From the NCBI RefSeq assembly GCF_014217625.1, contig NZ_CP043641.1:2914001-2978000 (forward strand): a stretch of 64,000 bases of DNA. Direction: 5' to 3'. Under the pieces are notes generated by a model. The model was not told where the DNA came from and ran no database searches. It was given only the letters and a program-made list of their open reading frames with translations. This document shows positions 8,895 to 17,378 of the stretch, piece after piece (the first letter of the stretch is position 1; each line of letters opens with the position of its first letter). Made by a program: the position numbers and the translations under genes. Source of the DNA: Leifsonia shinshuensis (GTDB taxonomy: Bacteria; Actinomycetota; Actinomycetes; Actinomycetales; Microbacteriaceae).

Positions 8895-8967
8895 CGGACC
8901 GCCGACCCCTTCTGACAGTTCACCGCGACCCGCACCGCCGGAACCACCCCGGTGGTACGTTTCGCAT

Positions 8968-10068
8968 GTGAGCCGTATCGTCGCCGTGGCGCCCGTGCTG
9001 CCCGCCCGCAGTTACAGCCAGGGCGAGATCACGGCCGCGCTCCTCGCGATGATCACCAGCGACCCGCAGCGCCAGGCCGTCATGCGGCGCATCCACGCAT
9101 CCAGCGGGGTCGAGACCCGCAGCCTCGTGATGCCGCTCGAGCGGTACAGCTCGCTCGCGTCGTTCCGGGAGTCCAACGATTTCTTCATCGCCGAGGGCAC
9201 CACGCTCGCCGAGCGCGCCGTGACCCAGGCGCTCGCGACAGCCGGGCTGCGCGCCACCGATGTCGACTACCTCCTCTTCACCTCCGTCACCGGGATCGCC
9301 GCGCCCTCCATCGACGCCCAGCTCGTGCAGCGGCTCGGGATGCGGCCCGACGTCAAGCGGCTGCCGAGCTTCGGGCTCGGCTGCGTCGCCGGCGCCGCTG
9401 GGATCGCGCGCGTCCACGACTACCTGGCCGGCCATCCCGGCGAGATCGCGGTGCTGCTGTCGGTCGAGCTGTGCTCGCTGACCGTGCAGGCGCGGGATGA
9501 CTCGATGGCGAACATCGTCGCGAGCGGACTGTTCGGCGACGGCGCGGCGGCGGTCGTGATGGCCGGCGACGACCGGGCCCGCGAGCTGGGCCTCCCGGGT
9601 CCGGAGGTCGTCGACACCCGCAGCCGCATCTACCCCGACACGGAGGATGTGATCGGCTGGGACATCGGCGGGACCGGCTTCCGCATCGTCCTGAGCGCCG
9701 GCGTCCCCGAGGTCATCGACCGCAACTTCGCCGGCGACGCGCGGGGCCTGCTCGCCGAGCACGGCCTGGAGGTGTCGGACGTGAGCGCGTGGGCGGCGCA
9801 CCCCGGCGGCCCGAAGGTCCTGGAGGCCTTCGCCCGGTCGCTCGACCTGCCCCCGGACGCCCTCGAGGCGAGCTGGAGGTCGCTGGCACGCGTCGGCAAC
9901 CTGTCGTCGGCGGCCGTCCTGCACGTGCTGGCCGAGCAGCTGGACGCGCACCCGGCGGGGACCGTCGGCCTGCTGTTCGCGCTCGGGCCCGGGGTGACGA
10001 GCGAGCTCGTGCTACTGCGCTGGGCCGCGGGGGCGGAGGGCGCGAGCGTCGCCGGGGCCGCCGCGTGA
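8968..10068 (+). CDS. Type III polyketide synthase (SrsA-like alkylresorcinol synthase)
   Basis: This 366-residue chalcone-synthase-fold enzyme condenses a fatty acyl starter with malonyl-type extenders. The Cys-His-Asn triad is visible: Cys139 in SFGLGCVAGAAG, His278 in AAHPGGPKV and Asn311 in RVGNLSSAAVL. The length is normal. The GTG start is the first in a short leader after RidA. It is followed with 4-bp overlaps by a methyltransferase and an FAD hydroxylase, the same order as srsA-srsB-srsC of Streptomyces griseus, so the product is probably an alkylresorcinol-type phenolic lipid of the envelope. Confidence 0.9.
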   Translation: MSRIVAVAPVLPARSYSQGEITAALLAMITSDPQRQAVMRRIHASSGVETRSLVMPLERYSSLASFRESNDFFIAEGTTLAERAVTQALATAGLRATDVDYLLFTSVTGIAAPSIDAQLVQRLGMRPDVKRLPSFGLGCVAGAAGIARVHDYLAGHPGEIAVLLSVELCSLTVQARDDSMANIVASGLFGDGAAAVVMAGDDRARELGLPGPEVVDTRSRIYPDTEDVIGWDIGGTGFRIVLSAGVPEVIDRNFAGDARGLLAEHGLEVSDVSAWAAHPGGPKVLEAFARSLDLPPDALEASWRSLARVGNLSSAAVLHVLAEQLDAHPAGTVGLLFALGPGVTSELVLLRWAAGAEGASVAGAAA

Positions 10069-10616
10069 TCTGGTACACGGTCCTCATCCTCGCCACCGGC
10101 GCCGAGCGGATCGCCGAGCTCGTCGTCTCCACCCGCAACGCCCGCTGGTCGTTCGCCCGCGGCGGCGTCGAGTACGGGCGTGCGCACTTCCCGCCGATGG
10201 TCGCCCTCCACACCGGCCTCCTGCTCGCCTGCCTCGCCGAGGTCTGGCTGCTCGGCCGGCCGTTCCTGCCGTGGCTCGGCTGGCCGATGCTGGTCCTGGT
10301 GCTGGCGAGCCAGGCGCTGCGCTGGTGGTGCATCGGGACGCTCGGCCCGCGCTGGAACACGCGCGTCATCGTCGTGCCGGGCCTGCCGCTCGTGGATCGC
10401 GGCCCCTACCGCTGGCTGCGCCACCCGAACTACGTCGCCGTCGTCGTGGAGGGGTTCGCCCTCCCGCTCGTGCACACCGCGTGGATCACCGCGCTCGCGT
10501 TCACGGTGCTGAACGCGGTGCTGCTGCTGGGCTTCCGGCTCCCGTGCGAGAACCGGGCGCTCGCCTCCACCGCCGCCGCGTCCTCGGCGTCGTCCACCTC
10601 CTCCGCCCCCGCATGA
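10065..10616 (+). CDS. Isoprenylcysteine carboxyl methyltransferase-like membrane methyltransferase
   Basis: This 183-residue integral membrane protein has about five hydrophobic segments and the ICMT-family C-terminal SAM block GPYRWLRHPNYVAVVVEG. In phenolic-lipid operons this type of enzyme (SrsB) O-methylates the resorcinol ring rather than a prenylated protein. The GTG start overlaps the PKS stop by 4 bp, and the stop overlaps the next ATG by 4 bp. The last 15 residues are Ala/Ser-rich and probably a flexible tail. Confidence 0.87.
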   Translation: MIWYTVLILATGAERIAELVVSTRNARWSFARGGVEYGRAHFPPMVALHTGLLLACLAEVWLLGRPFLPWLGWPMLVLVLASQALRWWCIGTLGPRWNTRVIVVPGLPLVDRGPYRWLRHPNYVAVVVEGFALPLVHTAWITALAFTVLNAVLLLGFRLPCENRALASTAAASSASSTSSAPA

Positions 10617-11656
10617 CGACGGCCGGGCTCGTCGTGGTCGGCGGCGGCCCGATCGGGCTGGCGTGCGCGATCGAGGCGCGGCTCGCCGGCATGGAGGTCG
10701 TGGTGGTCGAGCCGCGCGACGATCCGATCGACAAGGCCTGCGGCGAGGGGCTGATGCCGGGCGCCCTCGCGGCCCTCCACCGCATCGGCGTCGACCCTCC
10801 CGGCCACAACCTCGCCGGGATCGCCTACCTGGACGGCTCCCGCCGCGTCGAGCACCGCTTCACCGAGCGCCCGGGGCGGGGCGTCCGCCGCACGGTGCTC
10901 CACCGCGAACTGGCCCGCCGCGCCGCCGAGCTGAACACGCCCGTCATCCGCGGACGCGTCGACGGCCTGACGCAGCGCAGGGACGGTGTGGAGCTGCGCC
11001 TCGCCGCCGGGGACACGATCGACTCTCCCTGGGTGATCGCCGCCGACGGCCTCCACTCCCCCGTCCGGCGGCTGCTCGGCCTGGACGGGCGCGCGCAGCA
11101 CCCCGTCCGCCGCCGATACGGGCTCCGCCGCCACTACGCGATCGCACCGTGGACGGATCTGGTCGAAGTCCACTGGTCCGCGATGGTGGAGGCCTACGTG
11201 ACACCCGTCGACGACGGCACCGTCGGGGTGGCCGTCCTCGGCCCGCGGCCGCTCGACCAGGAGGCCGCGATCGCCACGATCCCGGAGCTCGCCGAGCGCC
11301 TGGCGGGCGCGGAGGCGGTGACGGACGCGCGCGGCGCCGGCCCCCTCCTGCAGCGCTCGCGCTCCCGTGCCTCGGGCCGCGTCCTCCTCGCCGGGGACGC
11401 CTCCGGGTACGTGGACGCCCTCACCGGAGAGGGGATGCGGGTGGGTTTCGCACAGGCGCGCGCGGCTGTCGCCGCTGTGCGGGCGGGCGACACGGAACAG
11501 TACGAGCGTGCCTGGCGCGCGACGACGCGGGACTTCCGGATGCTGACGACGGGCCTGGTCGTCGCCGCCCGGTCGCGGTTCCGTCCCCGGATCGTGCCGA
11601 CCGCGACGGCGCGGCCGCAACTCTTCGGCGCGATCGTGGAGCGCCTCTCGCGGTGA
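10613..11656 (+). CDS. FAD-dependent monooxygenase/hydroxylase (SrsC-like)
   Basis: This 347-residue flavoprotein starts with the dinucleotide motif VVGGGPIGLACAIEA (GxGxxG at 9-14). It has the second FAD block LLAGDASGYVDALTGEGM, as in the PHBH/geranylgeranyl-reductase-like group. As the third gene of the PKS operon it probably hydroxylates the resorcinol ring to a quinol/quinone precursor, as proposed for SrsC. The ATG overlaps the previous stop. No downstream partner gene is coupled to it. Confidence 0.88.
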   Translation: MTTAGLVVVGGGPIGLACAIEARLAGMEVVVVEPRDDPIDKACGEGLMPGALAALHRIGVDPPGHNLAGIAYLDGSRRVEHRFTERPGRGVRRTVLHRELARRAAELNTPVIRGRVDGLTQRRDGVELRLAAGDTIDSPWVIAADGLHSPVRRLLGLDGRAQHPVRRRYGLRRHYAIAPWTDLVEVHWSAMVEAYVTPVDDGTVGVAVLGPRPLDQEAAIATIPELAERLAGAEAVTDARGAGPLLQRSRSRASGRVLLAGDASGYVDALTGEGMRVGFAQARAAVAAVRAGDTEQYERAWRATTRDFRMLTTGLVVAARSRFRPRIVPTATARPQLFGAIVERLSR

Positions 11657-11797
11657 CGGAGGGCGGCGTGCGCGCTGCCTGCTCGGCCTGTGGCGTGGCC
11701 TTCCTTCGCCGCCCAGGTCATTCGCTGGCTTCACTTCCCATCATCACGTAGTATGTTGCCGGTAGATGACACATGCGGTATTTTGCGAGGTGCGTTC

Positions 11798-12142
11798 GTG
11801 ACTCTTCAAGACCTCTCCCCGGCATCCACGGACGCTCCGACCGAGCCAGCACGCGCGGAGGAGAGCCCCGATGAGGCTGAAGCGCAACTGACCGCCGTCG
11901 CCGGCACCCGGACCGCGGCCCGGCGGACGACGGTCACCTTCTATCTGTCCGAGACCCTCCGCAACCGCGCCCGGGCCGCCTACCGCTCGACGTCCTTCGA
12001 GGAGAAGGACAGCAGCTGGTCCGAGATGCTGAACAAGGCGCTGATCGCGGAGGTCGAGCGACGGGAGGCGGAGTACAACCGTGGCGAGATGTTCGCGGCG
12101 AGCGAGGCTCCGCTGACCCCGGGGCGGCCGATCGGTTTCTGA
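11798..12142 (+). CDS. Orphan ParB-like (centromere-binding type) DNA-binding protein
   Basis: This is a 114-residue protein with an acidic disordered N-terminal half and a conserved C-terminal block: TVTFYLSETLRNRARAAYR, then SWSEMLNKALIAEVERREAEY and the end motif PLTPGRPIGF. I recognise this C-terminal block from small ParB-family proteins that partner ParA on actinobacterial plasmids and islands, but there is no parA here. I chose the GTG before TLQDLSPAST because GAGG stands upstream; an in-frame ATG at 11753 would add 15 residues. Two palindromic 21-bp repeats lie 280 bp downstream and are candidate binding sites. Confidence 0.65.
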   Translation: MTLQDLSPASTDAPTEPARAEESPDEAEAQLTAVAGTRTAARRTTVTFYLSETLRNRARAAYRSTSFEEKDSSWSEMLNKALIAEVERREAEYNRGEMFAASEAPLTPGRPIGF

Positions 12143-12421
12143 GGGCGATGCCGGCCGGCGGATCGCGGCGGGTCATGCACACGAGACGCCGGCGCGCACC
12201 GTCGTCCCAGAGTCACGGCGGATGGCGGACCGTCGAGCGAGAATCCGGCGGACCAGGAGCCGCCGGAGACACACGCGGCGGCGGGGGCCGGCCGTGTCGG
12301 TCTCCGGTGAGCGGAGGCTGTCGGATGCCGGACCCGGCGGGCGGGGGCCTGCCGGGTCCGGGGAGGGGCGGTTCGGGTGCCGGGCGCGTGAGGCCCGTCC
12401 GGCACCCGCCGAGGGTGAGTG

Positions 12422-12463
12422 ATCACCGGGTGAATGTGGGGAATCACCGGGTGAAGATGGGAA
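12422..12463. repeat. Two tandem 21-bp repeats, each with palindrome TCACCGGGTGA
   Basis: The units 12422-12442 and 12443-12463 match at about 18 of 21 positions. Each contains the perfect 11-bp palindrome TCACCGGGTGA (12423-12433 and 12444-12454), so the centres are 21 bp apart, two helical turns. A partial GGGTGA copy stands just before at 12413. This looks like a cooperative protein-binding site. The ParB-like gene upstream is one candidate binder. Confidence 0.6.
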
Positions 12464-12506
12464 CCCCACCGCACCCCGCGCGAAGGTGGCCCCAGGTCGG
12501 CGGGAC

Positions 12507-12530
12507 CCGGCCCCGCGCATGCGGGGCCGG
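12507..12530. terminator. GC-rich hairpin, possible terminator
   Basis: A perfect 10-bp stem CCGGCCCCGC / GCGGGGCCGG closes a GCAT tetraloop. There is no U tract on either side, as is common for actinobacterial terminators. Confidence 0.5.
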
Positions 12531-12597
12531 TTGGGGAGGTCCGTCGACCTGGGACCGGCTTGCGGGGTGCGCCGCGTGACGGCGCACCGGTCTGGGG

Positions 12598-12634
12598 ACG
12601 GGCTGGGCCGGCAATCGGACCGGCCCAGTCCCGT
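12598..12634 (-). terminator. Terminator hairpin after the chaplin-like gene
   Basis: A 9-bp perfect stem (CTGGGCCGG / CCGGCCCAG) with an 8-nt loop is extended by a further 5 bp (ACGGG / CCCGT) past a single bulge. It lies 28 bp beyond the stop codon of the minus-strand surface-protein gene. Confidence 0.6.
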
Positions 12635-12661
12635 CGTGTCAGTTCAGTCGGTGAGCGTCCG

Positions 12662-14875
12662 TCACCGCGTGTGGTGGCGGCGCTCCCGGTTCATCGCTCC
12701 GAAGAGCGCGACGATCCCGAGCATCGCCAGCAGCGCCGCGATCGACCCGAGGGTCAGCGCGTCCGAGCCGGTCGAGGCCAGGACGGAAGCGCCCGATGCG
12801 GACGAGCCGAGCGCCGCCGAGCCGAGCGCCGAAGCGCCCAGCGAGCTGGGAGCCATCGAGGCCGGGTCCGTGGCGACCGTGGCCGTCCCGCCGAGCGAGC
12901 CGGAACCGACGTCGGCCGTGTCCGTGCCCGCTCCCGTCGATCCGACCGGCGTCGTCACCGAACCGGAGGTGTCCGTACCCGTCCCGGTGGATCCGACCGG
13001 CGTCGTCACCGGGCCGGCCGTCGCGACACCGCCGACGGCGACCGCGTCACCGCCGACCGCGACCGGGAGCGAGACGCTGATCGGCGCCTGCGCCCCACCG
13101 AGGAGAGCGCCGGCGCCGGTCGTGACCGGCGTCGTCGCGCTCGCGCCCGACGTGGTGGGAACGGTGCCCGCCCCGGTTGCGCTCGCGTCACCGAGGACGG
13201 CGACCGAGTCATCGCTGACCGACACTGGAACGGACGCCGCCACCGGCACCTGAGCACCGGACACCACACCGCCGGCGCCCGAGGTCACCAGACCCGAAGT
13301 CGCCGGAGTGGAGGTCACCGGGGCACCCGAGGACGTCCCAGCCGTGCTCGCGTCACCCAGCACGCCGACCGCGTTTCCGCCGACGGTCACCGGGAGCGCC
13401 GCATCCACCGGAGCCTGCGCGCCCGAGAGGACGCCGCCCGCACCGGAAGCGGTGGCTCCCGGCGCTGCGGCGGCACTCGGCGCGGAGACGCCGACCGGGC
13501 CGCTGGAGCTCGCGTCACCCAGCACCGCAACCGAGTTGCCGGTCGCGGTCACCGGGACAGCCGCGGACACAGGGACCTGTGCACCGGAGCCCACACCGTC
13601 CGCGCCGGAGGTCGTCAGACCCGAGGGTGCCGGAGTGGAGGCTGCAGCCGCAGACGAGGACGATCCGCTACCGGCCGCGTCACCCAGCACCGCTACCGAG
13701 TTACCGGTCGCCGTCACCGGGACAGCCGCCGACACGGGCACCTGGGCACCAGAACCCACACCGTCCGCGCCCGAGGTCGTCAGACCCGAGGGTGCCGGAG
13801 TGGCGGCTGCAGGCGCAGACGACGACGATCCACCACTGGCCGCGTCACCCAGCACGGCAACCGAGTTACCGGTCGCGGTCACCGGAGCGGCAGCGCCGAC
13901 CGGGGCCTGAGCTCCGGACAGGATGCCATCCGTACCCGAGGTCGTCACACCCGAGGCGGCGGGAGCCGAAGACGCGGGGGCGGCCGAAGACGCACCAGCG
14001 CTGCTGGCGTCACCCAGCACCGCAACCGAGTTACCGGTCGCCGCCACCGGAACGGACGCGCCCACCGGCACCTGCGCCCCGGACAGCACGCCATCCGAAC
14101 CCGAAGTCAGCAGACCCGACGTGGCAGGAGCAGACGCGGGAGCCGACGACGTGGAACCGCCCGAAGCCGCTGTGCTACCGGCATCGCCGAGCACTGCGAC
14201 CGAGTTGCCGGTCGCAGTCACCGGGACCGACGCGTCCACCGGCGCCTGCGCACCGGACAACACGCCATCCGAACCCGAGGACACCAGACCCGAGCTGGCA
14301 GGAGCAGACGCAGGAGCCGGAGACGCCGAAGTCGCGCCACCGCTACTGGCATCGCCCAGCACTGCGACCGAGTTGCCGGTCGCGGTCACCGGAACAGCCG
14401 CGTCCACCGGCACCTGAGCACCGGACAGCACCCCGTCCGACCCCGACGTCGTGGATCCCGAGGCCGGTGCGGACGAAGCCGGCGCTGCCGCCGGCGACGT
14501 CCCGCCGCCGGCCGCGTCGCCCGCCACACTCGCCGCGTTGCCCGCGACCGTGACCGGCACGGCGACGCTGACGAGGGCCTGGTCCCCGCCGGCGACCGAC
14601 GATCCCAGCCCGCTTGTCGTGACCGACGGCGTCGGCGCCGCCGCGGCCGGCGCGGCCGATGTGCCCGACGTCGACGAGTCGCCGAGGACGGCGATCCCGT
14701 TACCCGTGACGGTGATCGGCGCCGTGACGCCGATCGCGGCCTGGTCGCCTGAGGCGACGCCGCCTGTTCCGCTTGTTGTCGGTGATTCCGCGGCGTTCGC
14801 GGCCGCGGTGCCGGCGAGCCAGAGCCCACCGACGCAGAGGGTGAACCACAACCCTCTGGAGACGTACTTGTTCAT
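12662..14875 (-). CDS. Chaplin-like repeat surface protein with LAXTG sortase anchor
   Basis: This is a 737-residue secreted wall protein. A signal peptide (about 1-29, ending ANA) is followed by eleven units of about 26 residues of the form SGAQVPVxAAVPVTATGNSVAVLGDA, separated by 25-40 residue Ala/Ser/Pro linkers. The units resemble the chaplin domain core (VPVNVCGNSVxVVG) but lack its cysteines. The C-terminus has LASTG (about 699-703), a hydrophobic stretch and a basic tail, the LAXTG signal of class E sortases. Units 7 and 8 and their linkers are nearly identical, so the array has recently duplicated or been homogenised. Streptomyces long chaplins have the same overall plan with only two domains. 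Confidence 0.8.
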   Translation of the reverse strand: MNKYVSRGLWFTLCVGGLWLAGTAAANAAESPTTSGTGGVASGDQAAIGVTAPITVTGNGIAVLGDSSTSGTSAAPAAAAPTPSVTTSGLGSSVAGGDQALVSVAVPVTVAGNAASVAGDAAGGGTSPAAAPASSAPASGSTTSGSDGVLSGAQVPVDAAVPVTATGNSVAVLGDASSGGATSASPAPASAPASSGLVSSGSDGVLSGAQAPVDASVPVTATGNSVAVLGDAGSTAASGGSTSSAPASAPATSGLLTSGSDGVLSGAQVPVGASVPVAATGNSVAVLGDASSAGASSAAPASSAPAASGVTTSGTDGILSGAQAPVGAAAPVTATGNSVAVLGDAASGGSSSSAPAAATPAPSGLTTSGADGVGSGAQVPVSAAVPVTATGNSVAVLGDAAGSGSSSSAAAASTPAPSGLTTSGADGVGSGAQVPVSAAVPVTATGNSVAVLGDASSSGPVGVSAPSAAAAPGATASGAGGVLSGAQAPVDAALPVTVGGNAVGVLGDASTAGTSSGAPVTSTPATSGLVTSGAGGVVSGAQVPVAASVPVSVSDDSVAVLGDASATGAGTVPTTSGASATTPVTTGAGALLGGAQAPISVSLPVAVGGDAVAVGGVATAGPVTTPVGSTGTGTDTSGSVTTPVGSTGAGTDTADVGSGSLGGTATVATDPASMAPSSLGASALGSAALGSSASGASVLASTGSDALTLGSIAALLAMLGIVALFGAMNRERRHHTR

Positions 14876-14967
14876 CGTTCAGCCTTTCGAGTGAGTTTCG
14901 GACTCCCGGTCGGGAGTTCGCGATCCGGTTCCGCGCTGCGCGGGAGCGCAGGGCGGAAGGGATCCAC

Positions 14968-16020
14968 TCAGTCGGGGCTGATGTCGTGGTCGAAGAGGGG
15001 TGACGTCGGGAGGTCGTCGTCCGCCGGGAGGCCGGCCCGGACGCTCAGGGAGGTCGCCAGCGCGGCCGCGCCACCGCCGAGCGCCGCGACACCCGAGCCA
15101 TAACCGCCGGCAGAGGCGCCGCCAGGACTCGTCCCGAGCACGCCGGAGGGCGAACCAGGAGTCGGCAGGCCGGACCCGCCGCGCGGAGTCCCGCCCAGCG
15201 CGCCGGGCGCCGCGCCGGTCGTCGGTGCGGCGGCGGGCACCGCGTTCGGCGCGTGCGCGGCGGAGGCTGTCTTCGACGTGCCCACGAGCGGGGCCGTCGA
15301 CGTGGCGACGGCGGCGGCCGGTTGGACGCCGACGCCTGCAGCCGTTGATGGCTCACCGACGGGAGAAGGCGCAGGAGGACCGCCCAGAGGTTGGACCGTG
15401 TCCGCCACCGTTCCCGCGACGCTGGCGAGCACGCGATCGGCGGCGCTGGCGATCGGCGTGGTCAGCGTGCTGACGGGATGACTCGCGAGCACCGTGGTCA
15501 CCAGCGTGAGCGGCGCCGAAAGGGTGCGGGCGAGCGAGAAGTGCGTGGATGAGGTCTGCGGGTCAGTCGCTTCGACGCTGGAGGCGTTGCCGCTGGAGGC
15601 CTGGCCGCCGGGCGCTTGAGAAGCCGGGGCCTGCGCGGGCGCGGCGGGAGCCGCCAGTACCCGATCCGCAGTCTGCGCGACCGGCGTCACCACAGCCTCC
15701 ACGGGCGCGGCCACCGCCACGTGCTGCACGACCTGCGCCACCGGCTGGACGACGTGCACCGCCACGCTCCGCACAGGCGCCGGAGCCGCGGGCGTCACCG
15801 CCGCGACCGCCGAACCCGTCGTCTGCCCCACCCCGCCGGCGACCGAATCCACGGTCGCGACCACGGCGCCGAGCGGGTCGGTGTTCGGGGGCTCGGCAGC
15901 GTTCGCGGAGCCCCCGCCGAACAGCAGGCCCAGCGCGACGATGCCGCCGCCGAGGAGGAACGACCCGATCAGAAGCCGCGTGGGAGTGAGCGAGGTGCGC
16001 CGCTCGGGCACATCCACCAC
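14968..16020 (-). CDS. Secreted Ala/Pro-rich protein of unknown function
   Basis: This 350-residue protein has a hydrophobic N-terminal segment (LLIGSFLLGGGIVALGLLFG) followed by a SANAAE cleavage-like site. Low-complexity extracellular sequence follows, with two related blocks (VTPVAQTADRVLA and LTTPIASAADRVLA) and a Gly-rich C-terminal part. I start it at the GTG at 16020, because AGGGGG lies 7 bases before it; a GTG 13 codons upstream lacks a site. That AGGGGG sits in the loop of a 7-bp hairpin (16021-16039), which may govern translation. It adjoins the chaplin-like gene in the same direction and may be part of the same surface layer. I do not recognise a domain. Confidence 0.7.
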   Translation of the reverse strand: MVDVPERRTSLTPTRLLIGSFLLGGGIVALGLLFGGGSANAAEPPNTDPLGAVVATVDSVAGGVGQTTGSAVAAVTPAAPAPVRSVAVHVVQPVAQVVQHVAVAAPVEAVVTPVAQTADRVLAAPAAPAQAPASQAPGGQASSGNASSVEATDPQTSSTHFSLARTLSAPLTLVTTVLASHPVSTLTTPIASAADRVLASVAGTVADTVQPLGGPPAPSPVGEPSTAAGVGVQPAAAVATSTAPLVGTSKTASAAHAPNAVPAAAPTTGAAPGALGGTPRGGSGLPTPGSPSGVLGTSPGGASAGGYGSGVAALGGGAAALATSLSVRAGLPADDDLPTSPLFDHDISPD

Positions 16021-16024
16021 ACGA

Positions 16025-17242
16025 TCACCCCCTGATCGTCGGTATTCCGTTCGAGACACCAGAGACTGTACTCGCCTGTCTACCCGAGCGGAAGAGGCCG
16101 GCTCGGCCTCCGGCCGCCAGCGCGATGACCACGAGGGCCGCGACGGTCATCGCGGCTCCCACCCACAGCGGGGACGCGTAGCCCAGCCCGGCCGCGATCG
16201 TGAGGCCGCCCAGCCAGGCGCCGAGGGCGTTGCCGACGTTGAACGCGGCGATGTTCGCTCCGGACGCCAGCGTCGGCGCATCGTCGGCCGAGCGGAGGAC
16301 GCGGAGCTGGAGGCCGGGGACCGTCGCGAACCCGAACGCCCCCATCAGCACGAGCGCGACGACCGCGGCCACCGGCTGGGCAGCGAGCAGCGCGAACGCG
16401 CCGAGGATCGCGGCGAGGACCGCCAGCACGACCAGCAGCGTCCCGTCGATGGACCGGTCGGCGAACCTGCCGCCGACCGCGTTGCCGGCGAACAGGCCGA
16501 GGCCGAAGAGGATCAGCAGCCACGGCACCGCGGCCGCGGGGAAACCCGAGAGGCCGGTCAGCGTGTAGGCGATGTAGGTGAAGGCGCCGAACATCCCGCC
16601 GAATCCGAGGACGGTCGCGGCCAGCGACAGCCAGAGCTGTCCGGAACGGAACGCGTGGAGCTCGGTGCGGAGGCCGGCCCCGCCAACCGCGGACGAACCC
16701 TCCCCCGGCACCAGCACCGCCACCCCGACGAGCGCCAGCACTCCCACGACCGTGATCGCCCAGAACGTCGACCGCCAGCCGAACTGCTGGCCGAGCAGCG
16801 TCCCGAACGGCACGCCGAGCACGTTGGCGGCCGTCAGGCCGGTGAACATGATCGCGATCGCCCGTGCCTTCCGGCTCGGGTCGACCATGCTCGCGGCGAC
16901 GACCGAGCCGATGCCGAAGAACGCGCCGTGGCAGAGCGCTGCGACGAGGCGTCCGGCGAGCATCGTCGGGTAGGACGTCGCCACGGCGGACATCGCGTTG
17001 CCGAGGATGAACAGCACCATCAAGCCCAGCAGCACTGTCTTGCGTGGGAGGCGGGTGACCGCGGCGGTGAGGCCGATCGCCCCGACCGCGACCGCGAGGG
17101 CGTAGCCGGAGATGAGCCAGCCGGCGGCTGCGGCGTCGACGTGGAAGTCCGCTGCCACCTCGGGCAGCAGGCCGGCGATCACGAACTCGGTGAGGCCGAT
17201 GCCGAAGCCGCCCAGAGCGAGGGCGATCAGGCCAGCAGGCAT
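16025..17242 (-). CDS. MFS efflux transporter (DHA1 type)
   Basis: This 405-residue protein has 12 predicted membrane helices. The first segment GLIALALGGFGIGLTEFVIAGLLP is typical of the AraJ/YdhP-like DHA1 drug and sugar exporters, and the loop after helix 2 has LPRKTVLLGL. The ATG at 17242 has AGGAG six bases upstream. It diverges from a MarR gene across an AT-rich operator, so the pump is probably MarR-repressed. The substrate is unknown. Confidence 0.88.
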   Translation of the reverse strand: MPAGLIALALGGFGIGLTEFVIAGLLPEVAADFHVDAAAAGWLISGYALAVAVGAIGLTAAVTRLPRKTVLLGLMVLFILGNAMSAVATSYPTMLAGRLVAALCHGAFFGIGSVVAASMVDPSRKARAIAIMFTGLTAANVLGVPFGTLLGQQFGWRSTFWAITVVGVLALVGVAVLVPGEGSSAVGGAGLRTELHAFRSGQLWLSLAATVLGFGGMFGAFTYIAYTLTGLSGFPAAAVPWLLILFGLGLFAGNAVGGRFADRSIDGTLLVVLAVLAAILGAFALLAAQPVAAVVALVLMGAFGFATVPGLQLRVLRSADDAPTLASGANIAAFNVGNALGAWLGGLTIAAGLGYASPLWVGAAMTVAALVVIALAAGGRAGLFRSGRQASTVSGVSNGIPTIRG

Positions 17243-17314
17243 GGAGAACTCCTGGGAAAGTCGGGGACGGGAGGGATGATCGCCTACACTAAGTACTTGC
17301 AGACGCGTCATAAA

Positions 17315-17332
17315 TAGTTGCACATGCAATTA
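17315..17332. promoter_or_regulatory. MarR-type operator
   Basis: TAGTTGCACATGCAATTA is a palindrome with arms TAxTTGCA / TGCAAxTA around CA, close to the TTGCA-type MarR box. It lies between the divergent MFS and MarR genes; an extra half-site (ACTTGCA) lies at about 17294. Confidence 0.65.
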
Positions 17333-17378
17333 CTTCGCGCAAGCGCACGACCGGATACACACACCGAGGAGACCGCAC

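Larger units (their letters stand above)
12143..12661. other. 519-bp structured intergenic region
   Basis: I see no credible gene here. The region holds a perfect 11-bp stem hairpin (12328-12361), a 9-bp stem hairpin (12375-12407), two tandem 21-bp repeats with a central palindrome (12422-12463), a 10-bp perfect stem with a GCAT loop (12507-12530), and a long hairpin next to the stop of the convergent surface-protein gene (12598-12634). Some of these must be terminators for the genes that meet here. Confidence 0.6.

Noticed and set aside
12560..14752. A 730-codon Arg-rich frame opposite the chaplin-like gene
   Set aside because: Its repeats are just the antisense reading of the real repeat array, and it lacks any signal or domain.
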